A DNA stretch of 64,000 nucleotides from Actinomycetes bacterium (lineage in GTDB: Bacteria > Actinomycetota > Thermoleophilia > Gaiellales > Gaiellaceae). The DNA is taken from assembly GCA_025358355.1 (NCBI GenBank), contig JANYJX010000034.1, forward strand, positions 17,624 through 81,623, written 5' to 3'. The translations under genes were made by a program, and so were the position numbers. Numbering within the stretch: the first letter of the stretch is position 1; every line of letters begins with the position of its first letter. Below the pieces are notes generated by a model, which worked only from the letters and a program-made list of their open reading frames with translations, was not told the origin of the DNA and did no database searches. Positions 48,715-57,917 of the stretch are shown here, piece by piece.

Positions 48715-49905
48715 GTGTCCGACCTGGTGACGATCGAACAGGCGCTCGCCCTTGTCCTGGCGCGCGCTGCCGCCCTGCCGGCGGAGTCGGTGCCGCTCGC
48801 CGCCGCAGCCGGACGCTTCCTTGCCGAACAAGCGCTTGCGACCACCGACCTGCCGCCGTTCCCCAGCTCGGCGATGGACGGCTTTGCGATTCGCTCCGCC
48901 GACACGCCCGGGACGTTGGAGATCGTGGCGCAGATCGCCGCTGGCAGCCCGGCAAGCGCCGCCCTCGAGCCGGGCCAAGCGATGGGAATCTCGACAGGCG
49001 CCGTTGTTCCTGACGGTGCTGACGCGGTCGTCCCGATCGAACACGTTGTCGCAGTTGCCAACTCAGTCGAGGTCGCGAAAGCCGTTCCGGCGCGCAGCAA
49101 TGTGCGGCCTCGAGGTGGCGACATCCGCCTCGGCGATGCGGTGATCGCGGCCGGCCGGCGGCTGGGCGTGCCACAGCTTGCGGCGCTCGCGGCGACGGGC
49201 GTCGCGGAGGTTCGCTGTGGCCGGCGACCGCGCGTCACGATTCTCGCGACCGGCTCGGAGCTGCGTCGCCCCGGTGAGTCGCTTCGCCCGGGCGAGATCT
49301 ACGAGTCCAACGGTCTGATGCTCGAGGCGGCGCTGACAGCAGCGGGTGCAGTGGTCGAGCGGCTCGCCACAGCGGCCGACGACGAAGACGCGCATCGCGA
49401 AGCTCTTGCGCGAGGTCTCGCGGCCGACGTGCTTGTGACTTCGGGCGGCGTGTCGGTCGGCCCGCACGACCTTGTGCGCCGGCTCGAGGTCGAGCTAGGC
49501 GTCGCCGAAATCTTCTGGGGCGTCGCGATGCGCCCTGGCAAGCCGCTGGCGTTCGGCGTTCGCGGCTCGACGCTCGTGTTCGGGCTCCCGGGGAACCCGG
49601 TCTCGTCGCTCGTCGGCTGCGAGCTGTTTGTGCTTCCTGCGATCCGAGCACTCCAGGGCGCGTCTTCGCCGGAGCCACGGTTCGAGCTCGCGACCTTGGG
49701 TGAGGCGCTGCGGCGAAGTCCCGCGCGTGACGATCTCGTTCGAGCCAGCATTGACCTCAGCGCCGGCGCGGTCTTGCGGCCGGTCGTCGGCCAAGAGTCG
49801 CACATGATCGCCCGGACAGCGATCGCCGACGCGCTGATCCACGTGCCTCGCGGGGATGGAGAGCTCGCCGCGGGCTCGACCGTTCGCTACTTGCGCCTGG
49901 CCTGA
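48715..49905 (+). CDS. moeA: Molybdopterin molybdenumtransferase MoeA
   Basis: A 396-residue enzyme inserting molybdate into adenylated molybdopterin. Typical segments are PPFPSSAMDGFAIRS, ISTGAVVPDGADAVVPIE, ILATGSEL, the MoCF-like region VTSGGVSVGPHDLVR, AMRPGKPLAFG and FGLPGNPVSSLV. It complements moaC and mog at 55.5-56.5 kb. It converges on the M28 gene with a 19-bp overlap. Confidence 0.94.
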   Translation: MSDLVTIEQALALVLARAAALPAESVPLAAAAGRFLAEQALATTDLPPFPSSAMDGFAIRSADTPGTLEIVAQIAAGSPASAALEPGQAMGISTGAVVPDGADAVVPIEHVVAVANSVEVAKAVPARSNVRPRGGDIRLGDAVIAAGRRLGVPQLAALAATGVAEVRCGRRPRVTILATGSELRRPGESLRPGEIYESNGLMLEAALTAAGAVVERLATAADDEDAHREALARGLAADVLVTSGGVSVGPHDLVRRLEVELGVAEIFWGVAMRPGKPLAFGVRGSTLVFGLPGNPVSSLVGCELFVLPAIRALQGASSPEPRFELATLGEALRRSPARDDLVRASIDLSAGAVLRPVVGQESHMIARTAIADALIHVPRGDGELAAGSTVRYLRLA

Positions 49906-51728
49906 GCGGCGAGTACCGACCGGCGCACCGTTTCGCGGATCACGCCAGGTGGCGGGTGCGCTGCGCCTCCGGCATACGGGCCGTAGCGTCCTGCGGCAAC
50001 GCTCGCTAGTTGGCTCGCAATGGCGATCCACGCGAGCCCGAGCGCCACTGTTGTCCAAGGCAGATAGCCGACGCTGACGAGCTGAGCGAGGTAAAGCGGC
50101 GTTCGTGCGCCGAGCCCAAAACGCACCCCGATCGACACGAGGACGACCACCGCGCCGGCAAATCCCGCGCCGTACAGGCAGTCCCGCAACCAGCCTCGCA
50201 GCGAGGTTGGGAGCCACAGCCAGGTGTAGAGCGACGGGACAACGACGAGCAACCCGAGCGGATGAACGACAGCCGTCGCCACTGCGAGAACACCGAGCGC
50301 GCCGAGCGCAGCGGCGTAGCCGGCAAGCGCCTCGTCGTCGGTCGGAGGTCTCAGCGGAACCAGGCGGCGGCGCGCGACAAACCAACCTCCGAGCGCCAGG
50401 GCGGCGCCAATGCCGATGCCGACGAGCGGCCATGTGGTCGCGGCGTGCCCAGTTGGTGGGACGGGACGGCCGTTTCCCTCCGGGAGGAAGCCGACTGCCG
50501 TGCCCAGCCAGAGCAGAACGCCGAGCCACGCGACGTAGCCAAGCCGGCGTCGGAGCGAGCGGAAGGCCGGAGCCAGGCCGATGCCCAAGCGCCGGCAGCG
50601 CGCGGTCAAGTCGAGAGCGCCAACCGCGAATGGCAGGAGCGCAGCGATCAGGACGAGCTCGAGCGCCCAGCCGCGCACGACCCGATTTCCGAGGACGATC
50701 TTCGACGATGATCCCTGTGCGAGCTCGAGCTCGGCGTCGAGCGAGCCGAGCAGGTTCTGCGACGCGGCGCCGAGGCGCGCGAGCCGGTCGGGGGCGACGC
50801 GATCGATTCCGTCGGCAAGGTCGCTCCGCCCGGTGTCGTCGGCGGTAGTGATCCGGATCGCCGAAACGCGGTGGCCGAGAAACGGCGCCTGATCGCCGTA
50901 CCCGAACGGCAACCCCAGGTCGACGAGCTGGCGCAATGTTCCCGGCAAGGTTGGCGTTTGGTCGGTCTCCTTCACGATGCGAGCAACCGCCGTGCGAATC
51001 AGAGCCGAAGACGCAACATGACCGCCGTCGCCGGAGATGTCCAGGCGCGGCGATCCGCGTCCGCCCAAACCGTCGAGGATGATCGCAGCGAGCAGATCGT
51101 GGCGAAACGTCGATGTGGCGACGAAGCGGCGCGCGCCTACGGAGCCGAACGCGCCGCCGTCGGTCGAGAGAAAGACCAGCGTATGCACGGGTTTCGGTCG
51201 AGCCGAGGTGGTTCCGGCAATCGCGTACGCGCGCGCAAGTTGAATCAGCGTGGCCGTGCCGGTCGCGTTGTCGTTTGCGCCGGCGCCCAGACCGTTGTTA
51301 TCGCGGTGCGCGACGACCGCGATCACGCCCTTTCCGGCTCCGGGCACGACGACCGCGAGGTTGTGGAGCTGCACGCGACCAAGCCCTGCGATCTGCTCCG
51401 TCCACGTGTCGTCGACCGTCGCGAGCCCGTATTGGGCAAGCGTCTCCGCAAACCACTGTGCCGCCTCACCGTCGAGTGGGCTGCCGGGAACACGGTTTGG
51501 AAAGCGGCGCACCAGCTGCGAGGTCAGGGAGAAGGCAGCGCCACCGTCGAATGACGATGGCAGCGCGGGCGCCGCGATCGGGTCGCCGCGCGACGATGTC
51601 AGGGCAAGGATTGCAGCGGCGAGGACTACGACGATCGAGGACTTCCGCACGAGCCGCACGTCGATCGGGCTGGCGACCGAGCCGCGACGCGGCCTCCGGC
51701 GGAGGTCTCGTAGGCGAGTGCCCTGCAT
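49887..51728 (-). CDS. Membrane-anchored M28-like peptidase with degraded metal site
   Basis: About 613 residues. A basic N-terminus and one membrane helix (SSIVVVLAAAILAL) lead to an extracytoplasmic M28-like domain of about 280 residues, then some eight further membrane helices. Conserved elements are VAHRDNNG, GANDNATGTATLIQLA and IILDGLGG. However, the usual glutamate pair reads STDGGAFGS and the last histidine region reads TTADDTGRSD, so catalytic and metal residues are partly missing. It may bind rather than cleave peptides. ATG 51728 is chosen; a TACTAT box lies 9 nt upstream. GTG starts at 51659 and 51650 are alternatives. Confidence 0.75.
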   Translation of the reverse strand: MQGTRLRDLRRRPRRGSVASPIDVRLVRKSSIVVVLAAAILALTSSRGDPIAAPALPSSFDGGAAFSLTSQLVRRFPNRVPGSPLDGEAAQWFAETLAQYGLATVDDTWTEQIAGLGRVQLHNLAVVVPGAGKGVIAVVAHRDNNGLGAGANDNATGTATLIQLARAYAIAGTTSARPKPVHTLVFLSTDGGAFGSVGARRFVATSTFRHDLLAAIILDGLGGRGSPRLDISGDGGHVASSALIRTAVARIVKETDQTPTLPGTLRQLVDLGLPFGYGDQAPFLGHRVSAIRITTADDTGRSDLADGIDRVAPDRLARLGAASQNLLGSLDAELELAQGSSSKIVLGNRVVRGWALELVLIAALLPFAVGALDLTARCRRLGIGLAPAFRSLRRRLGYVAWLGVLLWLGTAVGFLPEGNGRPVPPTGHAATTWPLVGIGIGAALALGGWFVARRRLVPLRPPTDDEALAGYAAALGALGVLAVATAVVHPLGLLVVVPSLYTWLWLPTSLRGWLRDCLYGAGFAGAVVVLVSIGVRFGLGARTPLYLAQLVSVGYLPWTTVALGLAWIAIASQLASVAAGRYGPYAGGAAHPPPGVIRETVRRSVLAAQARRK

Positions 51729-51786
51729 CGCGGAGCTATAGTAGGTGCCGGCAGGCAGACGCGCGCTGACCGCGAAGGACGCACGG

Positions 51787-52485
51787 ATGCCGGATTCCCA
51801 CACCATTCTCCTCGTTGACGACGAGGACTCAATTCAGACGCTGCTCGCGTTTCCGCTGCAGCGCGATGGCTACACGGTGATCCAGGCCCGCGATGGCGAG
51901 GAGGCGTTACGACTCTTCGCACAGCAGCCGGTCGATCTCGTCGTCCTCGATCTGATGTTGCCGCGGGTGGACGGGCTCGAGGTCTGCCGCCGTCTGCGGG
52001 CGGACAGCACCGTGCCGATCATCATGCTCACTGCACGCGATGACGAGCTTGACACGGTTCTCGGGCTCGAGCTCGGTGCGGATGACTACATCACGAAGCC
52101 GTTCTCGATTCGCGAGTTTCGCAGTCGCGTGAAGGCATTGCTTCGTCGAGCCGCACAGCCACCGCTTGCCGCGCATCAAGACGAGGTGATCGACGACGGT
52201 GAGGTTCGGATCGACACCCCGCGTCGCACCGTCCAGGTTCGTGGGAATGTCGTGGCGTTGACGTACGTCGAGTTCGAGCTCCTTGCTCTGCTTGCGTCGC
52301 ACCCAGGCGTCGTCTATTCGCGGCGCCAGCTGCTCGAACGCGTGCGAGGCGGTGCGGATTACCGTGAACCACGCACGATCGACGTTCACGTCCGCCATCT
52401 GCGGGAGAAGATCGAGCAACAGCCGGCCGAACCGGAGCTGATTCTCACAGTCCGCGGTGCTGGCTACCGCTATCGCGACAAGTGA
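51787..52485 (+). CDS. OmpR/PhoB-family response regulator
   Basis: A 232-residue DNA-binding regulator. The receiver domain has the acidic pocket VDDEDS, the phosphorylated aspartate in VVLDLMLPRVDG, the threonine in MLTARDD and the lysine in ITKPF; the winged helix has ALTYVEFELLALLASHPG and TIDVHVRHLREKIE. It forms a pair with the histidine kinase next door through an overlap of GTGA. Targets unknown; the TATAGT at 51737-51742 is a possible promoter. Confidence 0.93.
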   Translation: MPDSHTILLVDDEDSIQTLLAFPLQRDGYTVIQARDGEEALRLFAQQPVDLVVLDLMLPRVDGLEVCRRLRADSTVPIIMLTARDDELDTVLGLELGADDYITKPFSIREFRSRVKALLRRAAQPPLAAHQDEVIDDGEVRIDTPRRTVQVRGNVVALTYVEFELLALLASHPGVVYSRRQLLERVRGGADYREPRTIDVHVRHLREKIEQQPAEPELILTVRGAGYRYRDK

Positions 52486-53891
52486 CCCTGCGCGGTGGCA
52501 TCCGCGGCAGGCTGGCCGTCGGCGTGCTCTTTGTCGTATGTGGCGCGTTGGCTGCCGCGTATCTGATTGTCGTCCCGTCGCTCGAGAAACGTCTTGTTGA
52601 CGCCAAAATTGCGGAATTGCGGCGGAACGCAGTAACGCTTTCGGCGGGGTACACAAGACGTGATTTCAGCGATCCTTTGAGCCTCGACAACTTCGCGAAG
52701 GGCGCTGCGTTCACGTTTGACGCGCGCGTCTCGATCTTCGAGGTGATTGGCCCACCCGTGGGCATCAGCTCGCTTGCGGACTCCGCCGATGTCGGGATCA
52801 CCGCGATGGCGCGGGACGCGATCGCGCTAGGAACGGCGTCGACCGGACGCGCAAACGAGGGCCGCGTCGAGCGATCCGGACGCGAGTACGCAGAGTTTGC
52901 GGCGCCGCTTGGCTCGGATCGTGTCTTGCTTCTTTCGGCCTCGCTCGGCGATCAGCTGGCGACGGTCCATCTGGTGCAACGCCGGTTGCTGTACGCGACC
53001 CTCGCTGCGTTTCTCATCGCGCTGACGCTCGGGAGCGCGGCCGCGGCTTCGCACGCGCGACGCATCCGGCGGCTCGAAAGCGCGGCAGAGCGTATCGCCG
53101 CGGGTTCATTCGACGAACCGGTTGTGGACACCGGCGACGATGAGCTGGGGCAGCTGGCCCGAACCTTCGATCGCATGCGGGTCCAGCTTGCGCAGCTTGA
53201 CTCGGCGCGCCGCGCGTTCGTCGCTCACGCATCCCACGAGCTTCGGACACCGCTCTTCGCGCTTGGCGGCTTCCTCGAGCTTCTCGAGGATGAGGATGTC
53301 GATGAAGCGACGCGGCGAAGCTTTTTGGCGACGATGCACGAGCAGGTGCAGCGGCTGACGAAGCTCACGACGGATCTGCTGGATCTGTCGCGTATCGATG
53401 CGGGCGGGATGCGTGTGGAGCGCGAGGACGTCAGCCTGGGGGAGGTCGCGCGCACTGTTGTGGACGAGCTGCGCGGGCTGGCGGAGGGCCGCGAGCAACA
53501 CCTCGAAGTGGAAGCGAGCGACGTGTGGGCGGTCGGTGACGAGGAGCGGGTCATGCAGATTGCTCGTGCGCTGGCCGGAAACGGGCTTCTGCACACGCCG
53601 TCCGGTTCGCGCGTCGTTGTCCGGTCGGTCGCGGGTGCCGGGGTTGCGTGCCTCGAAGTCGAGGACGACGGGCCTGGTATCCCAGAGGCCGAACTGCGGC
53701 GGATCTTCGATCGGTTCTATCGGGTCGAAGAAGGGCGAGCGTCGGGGAGTGGGTTGGGCCTTGCGATCGCACGCGAGCTCGCGGAACGGATGGACGGCAG
53801 CGTCCGCGTGAGGTCACGTCCCGGCCGCACGGTGTTCACGCTCGAGCTGGCCGCCGCGGACGAGCCACGGGAGAGCGCCACGCCGGGCTGA
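52482..53891 (+). CDS. Sensor histidine kinase
   Basis: A 469-residue membrane kinase. Membrane helices near residues 10-30 and 170-190 enclose an extracytoplasmic sensor of about 140 residues; a HAMP domain (ASHARRIRRLESAAERIAAG) precedes the dimerisation helix with phospho-acceptor histidine in SHELRTPLF. The ATP-binding domain shows NGLLHTP (N box), VEDDGPGIPEAE (G1), FDRFYR (F box) and GSGLGLAIA (G2). The stimulus is unknown. It follows the response regulator with a 4-bp overlap. Confidence 0.93.
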   Translation: MTLRGGIRGRLAVGVLFVVCGALAAAYLIVVPSLEKRLVDAKIAELRRNAVTLSAGYTRRDFSDPLSLDNFAKGAAFTFDARVSIFEVIGPPVGISSLADSADVGITAMARDAIALGTASTGRANEGRVERSGREYAEFAAPLGSDRVLLLSASLGDQLATVHLVQRRLLYATLAAFLIALTLGSAAAASHARRIRRLESAAERIAAGSFDEPVVDTGDDELGQLARTFDRMRVQLAQLDSARRAFVAHASHELRTPLFALGGFLELLEDEDVDEATRRSFLATMHEQVQRLTKLTTDLLDLSRIDAGGMRVEREDVSLGEVARTVVDELRGLAEGREQHLEVEASDVWAVGDEERVMQIARALAGNGLLHTPSGSRVVVRSVAGAGVACLEVEDDGPGIPEAELRRIFDRFYRVEEGRASGSGLGLAIARELAERMDGSVRVRSRPGRTVFTLELAAADEPRESATPG

Positions 53892-53900
53892 GCGGCAGAG

Positions 53901-53918
53901 CGTTTTCACGTGAAAACG
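53901..53918. promoter_or_regulatory. Perfect 18-bp palindrome upstream of the aldehyde dehydrogenase
   Basis: CGTTTTCACGTGAAAACG reads the same on both strands and lies 9 bp after the kinase stop. It could be a dimeric repressor site for the downstream operon or a terminator stem for the two-component operon. No T-run follows. Confidence 0.55.
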
Positions 53919-53947
53919 GCCCGGCCCGGCAACCGCCAGGTCGAGAG

Positions 53948-53953
53948 TACGAT
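53948..53953 (+). promoter_or_regulatory. -10 box TACGAT of the aldehyde dehydrogenase operon
   Basis: TACGAT ends 8 nt before the ATG at 53962, so the long downstream operon probably starts with a leaderless mRNA. Confidence 0.45.
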
Positions 53954-53961
53954 GGGCCGCG

Positions 53962-55554
53962 ATGACGGCCAGCCCACTTGTCTCGCCGAGCGTGCTCGAG
54001 TCGGTCAACCCGGCGACGCTGCTGCCGATCGGCACGGTGGCGATCACAGACCACGCTGGCGTCGCCGAGGCTGTCGGCGAAGCCCAGTCTGCGCAGCGTG
54101 CATGGAAGGCGAGATCTCTCGCGGATCGCAGCAGCCTTCTTCGCGCAGTGGCTGCAGTGCTGCTCGACAGCGTTGACGAGGTAGCGGCAACGGTCGTCGC
54201 CGAGAGCGGCAAGCCGGTCGTCGAGGCGGTGACAACCGAGGTGTTCGTCGCACTCGATAATCTGTCGTGGCTTGCGCGGAATGCGGGCCGTGTTCTGGGG
54301 CCAGAGCGGGTGCCGCTGCGCCAGGCCTACGTACTGCAGAAGCGCGCGTCGCTGCGCTACGAGCCACTCGGTGTTGTCGGGATCATCTCGCCCTGGAACT
54401 TCCCGTTCTCGATCCCGTTTACGCAGGCAGCATCGGCGATCGCGGCAGGGAACGCTGTTGTCGTCAAGCCGTCCGAGTTGACGCCGCACAGCGGCGCGTG
54501 GATCGAAGAGCTGTTCCGACGCGCGGGTGCCCCGGCTGGCCTCGTGCGCGTTGTGCAAGGCGACGCCGTGACGGGCGACGCGCTTGTCGGCTCGCCGGGG
54601 ATCTCGCGCGTCATCTTCACCGGCTCGGGCGAGGTTGGTCGACTCGTCGCCGAGCGCGCCGCGCGACGGCTGTGCCCTGTCACGCTCGAGCTCGGCGGCA
54701 AGGATCCGATGCTCGTCCTGGCGGCCGCCGATCTCGACCGTGCGATCGAGGGCGCGTTGTGGGGCTCGTTCTCGAACTGCGGCCAGATCTGTTCGGGTGT
54801 CGAGCGGATTTACGTCGAGGGCGATCTGTATGAGCCGTTTGCAGCTGGCCTCGCGCAACGTGCGTCCGAGCTGCGCCTGGGCGCGGGCGAGAATCCACAG
54901 ACCGACGTTGGGCCGCTGATCTCAGAGCGCCAGCGCGCCAAGGTCGAAGAGCTCATCACGGATGCGGTGTCGTGCGGCGCCGAAGTGCTCAGCGGCGGTG
55001 CGCGGCCGGACATCGACCTCCCAGGCTGGTTCCACGAGCCAACGGTGCTGGCCGGAGAGCCGCCGAACGCGCGGCTGCGGAAAGAGGAGATCTTCGGGCC
55101 GGTTGTCACTGTTTGCAAGATAGAGAACGCGGCGGACGGCATACGGCGGGCGAACGACTCGCCGTACGGTCTTGGCGCGAGCGTCTGGACGAAGGACCGT
55201 GCAGTAGCGCGCGAAACGGCTGCCCAACTCGAGGCGGGATCCGTGTGGATGAACGACGTCGCGTACTCCTACGGGACGTGTCAGGCGCCGTGGGGCGGCC
55301 GAAAGGGATCCGGCTACGGCAGGACGCATTCGAAGCACGGCCTCTACGATCTCTCGCACGTGAAGTACGTCGACTCGGATGCCGGCCGCCTGGCGCCACC
55401 GTGGTGGTTCCCGTACGACGAGCGCATCGCCGGCGGGTTTCAGGGCGTGTTGAAGACGCTATACAGCGAGGGCGCGGGGGCGAAGGTCGGCCAGGCTTGG
55501 CGTAATCGTGGCGGCCTTGTGACGGTGGCACGCCGGAGTCTGCGCCGCCGATGA
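53962..55554 (+). CDS. NAD(P)-dependent aldehyde dehydrogenase
   Basis: A 530-residue ALDH-superfamily enzyme oxidising an aldehyde to the acid. VVGIISPWNFPFSIP and VVVKPSELTPHS form the cofactor site, FTGSGEVGR the dinucleotide loop, LELGGKDP the catalytic glutamate region and NCGQICSG the cysteine nucleophile. A C-terminal extension (about 50 residues, ending RRSLRRR) is basic and partly hydrophobic, perhaps membrane-associated. Substrate unknown. It leads the moaC-mog-mqnP-ccm-hemA run and overlaps moaC by ATGA. Confidence 0.9.
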   Translation: MTASPLVSPSVLESVNPATLLPIGTVAITDHAGVAEAVGEAQSAQRAWKARSLADRSSLLRAVAAVLLDSVDEVAATVVAESGKPVVEAVTTEVFVALDNLSWLARNAGRVLGPERVPLRQAYVLQKRASLRYEPLGVVGIISPWNFPFSIPFTQAASAIAAGNAVVVKPSELTPHSGAWIEELFRRAGAPAGLVRVVQGDAVTGDALVGSPGISRVIFTGSGEVGRLVAERAARRLCPVTLELGGKDPMLVLAAADLDRAIEGALWGSFSNCGQICSGVERIYVEGDLYEPFAAGLAQRASELRLGAGENPQTDVGPLISERQRAKVEELITDAVSCGAEVLSGGARPDIDLPGWFHEPTVLAGEPPNARLRKEEIFGPVVTVCKIENAADGIRRANDSPYGLGASVWTKDRAVARETAAQLEAGSVWMNDVAYSYGTCQAPWGGRKGSGYGRTHSKHGLYDLSHVKYVDSDAGRLAPPWWFPYDERIAGGFQGVLKTLYSEGAGAKVGQAWRNRGGLVTVARRSLRRR

Positions 55555-56000
55555 GCGAGCTTTCGCATGTGGATGAAGCCGGCGGCGTGCGCATGGTCGA
55601 CGTCGGTGCGAAGCCGCTTTCCAAGCGGCGTGCGACTGCACGCGCGACCGTGGTGATGGCTGCGGCGACGGCGACGCGGCTCCGCACGCTTCCCAAGGGC
55701 GATGCGCTCACGGCCGCGCAACTCGCTGGCATCATGGCCGCGAAGCGAACCTCCGAGCTAATCCCGCTTTGCCATCCGCTGGCGCTGACTTCTGTCGACG
55801 TGCGGCTCGAAGTCGGCCAAGACTCGGTCGAGATCGAAGCCGTGGCCGAGACGACTGCGCAGACTGGCGTCGAGATGGAAGCGCTTGTTGCGGCATCGAT
55901 TGCCGCGCTCACCGTCTACGACATGGCGAAGGCGATCGACAAGGAAATGGTCGTTTCGAACGTGCGGCTCGTCTCGAAGACGAAGGAGCCGGTCGAGTGA
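55551..56000 (+). CDS. moaC: Cyclic pyranopterin monophosphate synthase MoaC
   Basis: A 149-residue enzyme that completes conversion of GTP-derived intermediate to cyclic pyranopterin monophosphate. Conserved parts are MVDVGAKPLSKRRATA, AAKRTSELIPLCHPL, VEMEALVAASIAALTVYDM and KAIDKEM. The partner moaA is not in the window. It is coupled to both neighbours by ATGA/GTGA overlaps. Confidence 0.95.
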   Translation: MSELSHVDEAGGVRMVDVGAKPLSKRRATARATVVMAAATATRLRTLPKGDALTAAQLAGIMAAKRTSELIPLCHPLALTSVDVRLEVGQDSVEIEAVAETTAQTGVEMEALVAASIAALTVYDMAKAIDKEMVVSNVRLVSKTKEPVE

Positions 56001-56479
56001 ACGCGGCGGTGCTGACGGTCTCGGATGGCGTGCACGAGGGGACGCGCGAGGATCGCAGCGGCGACACGCTCGCCGAGTTGCTGTGTGAGGCTGGGTTCGA
56101 GGTCGCGAGGCGGGTTGTCCCAGACGACGCGCCGATGATCACGACCGCGATCGTGGAACTCGCGGGTGAAGCCGTGATAGTGCTGACGACCGGCGGCACC
56201 GGCTTCGCGCCGCGGGATGTGACGCCTGAGGCAACACGCGTGGCGATCGACCGCGAGGCGCCGGGTATCGCCGAGGCGATCCGCGCCGATGCGCTCTCGC
56301 GAACGCCGCATGCGTTGCTCTCGCGCGGTGTCGCCGGCCTGCGCGGCGCCACGCTCGTTGTCAACTTGCCCGGTTCGCCCGGCGGCTGTCGCGACGGATT
56401 CGCGGTGCTCGCTCCGGCTCTCGTCCATGGCGTCGAGCTTGCATCGGGCGACCGCGACACCGCGCACCGCCAGACATGA
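55997..56479 (+). CDS. mog: MogA/MoaB-type molybdopterin adenylyltransferase
   Basis: A 160-residue protein that adenylates molybdopterin before metal insertion by MoeA. AAVLTVSDGVHEGTREDRSG opens the fold, LTTGGTGFAPRDVTPEAT is the hallmark MPT-binding loop, and NLPGSPGGCRDGF ends the core. MogA and MoaB cannot be told apart by eye. GTG 55997 overlaps the moaC stop. Confidence 0.92.
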   Translation: MNAAVLTVSDGVHEGTREDRSGDTLAELLCEAGFEVARRVVPDDAPMITTAIVELAGEAVIVLTTGGTGFAPRDVTPEATRVAIDREAPGIAEAIRADALSRTPHALLSRGVAGLRGATLVVNLPGSPGGCRDGFAVLAPALVHGVELASGDRDTAHRQT

Positions 56480-57336
56480 GCGCGACAGCCCTCCGCCTGC
56501 CGCGACTGTTTGCGCGGCTCGTTCGCTTCGAGCACACCGTCTTCGCGCTGCCGTTCGCGTACACAGGCGCATTCCTCGCGTGGGGAGGCGTGCCGCCGGC
56601 ACGGCTGCTGCTCTGGATTACCGTCGCGATGATCGGCGCGCGCACCGTCGCGATGGGGCTGAACCGGCTGATCGACGCGAGCATCGATGCTCGCAATCCG
56701 CGCACGGCTTCGCGCGAGCTGCCGGCCGGAACGCTCAGTCGGCTGCAGGTGATCGCCTTGTGCGGGATCGCACTGATCGTCTATCTAGTGGCGGTTTTCC
56801 GGCTTGATCCAGCCGTTCGCTGGCTGTGGCCGATCCCGGTCGTGCTGTTCGTCGTCTACCCGTATCTCAAGCGCCTGACATGGGCCTGCCATCTGTGGCT
56901 CGGACTCTGCACGGGACTCGCACCGACCGGTGCCTGGATAGCGACAACGGGCCACGCGCCGTGGGAGGCGTGGGTGCTCGGCGCCGCGCAGGGCATGTGG
57001 GTGGCCGGGTTCGACCTCTTCTATTCGCTGTTCGATGTCGAGCACGATCGCAGCGCCGGGTTGCATTCATGGGCGACGCGGTTTGGTGAGAGCGGGGTCT
57101 TCGTCTTTGCACGCGCTCTGCATGCGATGGCGGTTGCGCTGCTTATCGCGGTCGGACTCGGCCTCGGACTCGGCGTTTGGTACTGGCTCGGAGTGGCTGC
57201 TGTCGCGGCGCTGCTCATCTACGAGCACACTCTTGTCCGACCGGGCGATTTGCGGCGGCTGAACGCGGCGTTCTTCACCGTGAACGGCGTGATTGCTCTC
57301 GTGTTCTTCGGCTTCGTTCTGTTGGAGAGCCTGTGA
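56476..57336 (+). CDS. mqnP: UbiA-family prenyltransferase, MqnP-like
   Basis: A 286-residue membrane enzyme with about eight helices. The two aspartate motifs are GLNRLIDASIDARNPRT near residue 62 and DLFYSLFDVEHDRSAGLHS near 178, close to MqnP of the futalosine menaquinone pathway; VRFEHTVFALPFAY is the typical N-terminus. It should attach a polyprenyl chain to an aromatic quinone precursor. Assignment to MqnP over UbiA or HemE-type relatives rests on these motifs and is not proven; other mqn genes are absent here. Confidence 0.78.
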   Translation: MSATALRLPRLFARLVRFEHTVFALPFAYTGAFLAWGGVPPARLLLWITVAMIGARTVAMGLNRLIDASIDARNPRTASRELPAGTLSRLQVIALCGIALIVYLVAVFRLDPAVRWLWPIPVVLFVVYPYLKRLTWACHLWLGLCTGLAPTGAWIATTGHAPWEAWVLGAAQGMWVAGFDLFYSLFDVEHDRSAGLHSWATRFGESGVFVFARALHAMAVALLIAVGLGLGLGVWYWLGVAAVAALLIYEHTLVRPGDLRRLNAAFFTVNGVIALVFFGFVLLESL

Positions 57337-57917
57337 TCCAGGCGCTCAATATCGAGAAGCGCTACGGGCGCGCGTGGGCGCTGCGGAAGGTCTCGTTTGA
57401 GCTCGGTGACCGCGGCTTCCTGCTCGTCACCGGCGCGAACGGGTCGGGGAAGACGACGCTGCTGCGCTTGCTTGTCGGGCTCGCAACGCCCACTCGCGGC
57501 TCGCTCGCTATCGCCGTTCCCAGAGGACAGGTCGGCTATCTCGGGCACGACGCACTTGTCTACCGCGATCTGACCGGGCTCGAGAACCTGGAGCTGTACG
57601 GCCGGCTCTACCGGATTCCGGAACGGCGCGAGCGAATCGGGATGTTGCTCGAGCGGTTCGGCCTTTGGGAGGCACGCAGCCAGCGGGTCGCCGCGTACTC
57701 CCGCGGGATGACGCAGCGCCTCGCGCTGTGTCGCGCGCTACTGCACGATCCGTCGTTTGTCGTGCTCGACGAGCCGTTCACCGCGCTCGACGACGCAGGC
57801 GCTAACGTGCTCGACCAGGAGCTCGCGACACTAGCCGGCGTTGCGACGGTGGTCGTCTCGACGCACGATCCAGCGCGCGTGGTGTCGCTTGCAACTGCGC
57901 GGCTGGCGCTGACGTGA
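57333..57917 (+). CDS. ccmA: Heme exporter ATP-binding protein CcmA
   Basis: A 194-residue ABC ATPase. Walker A is GANGSGKTT, the Q-loop GYLGHDALVY, the signature YSRGMTQRLAL, Walker B FVVLDEPFTALD and the switch histidine VVSTHDP. With CcmB, CcmC and CcmD it forms the ABC complex that releases heme-loaded CcmE in system I cytochrome c maturation. GTG 57333 overlaps the mqnP stop; the frame is open upstream inside mqnP. Confidence 0.9.
   Translation: MIQALNIEKRYGRAWALRKVSFELGDRGFLLVTGANGSGKTTLLRLLVGLATPTRGSLAIAVPRGQVGYLGHDALVYRDLTGLENLELYGRLYRIPERRERIGMLLERFGLWEARSQRVAAYSRGMTQRLALCRALLHDPSFVVLDEPFTALDDAGANVLDQELATLAGVATVVVSTHDPARVVSLATARLALT

Noticed and set aside
53901..53918. The palindrome as a parS site
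   Set aside because: Its core TTTTCACGTGAAAA resembles parS TGTTTCACGTGAAACA (shared TTTCACGTGAAA), but the outer bases differ and it is 16 kb from parAB; a degenerate parS remains possible and should be tested by ParB ChIP.
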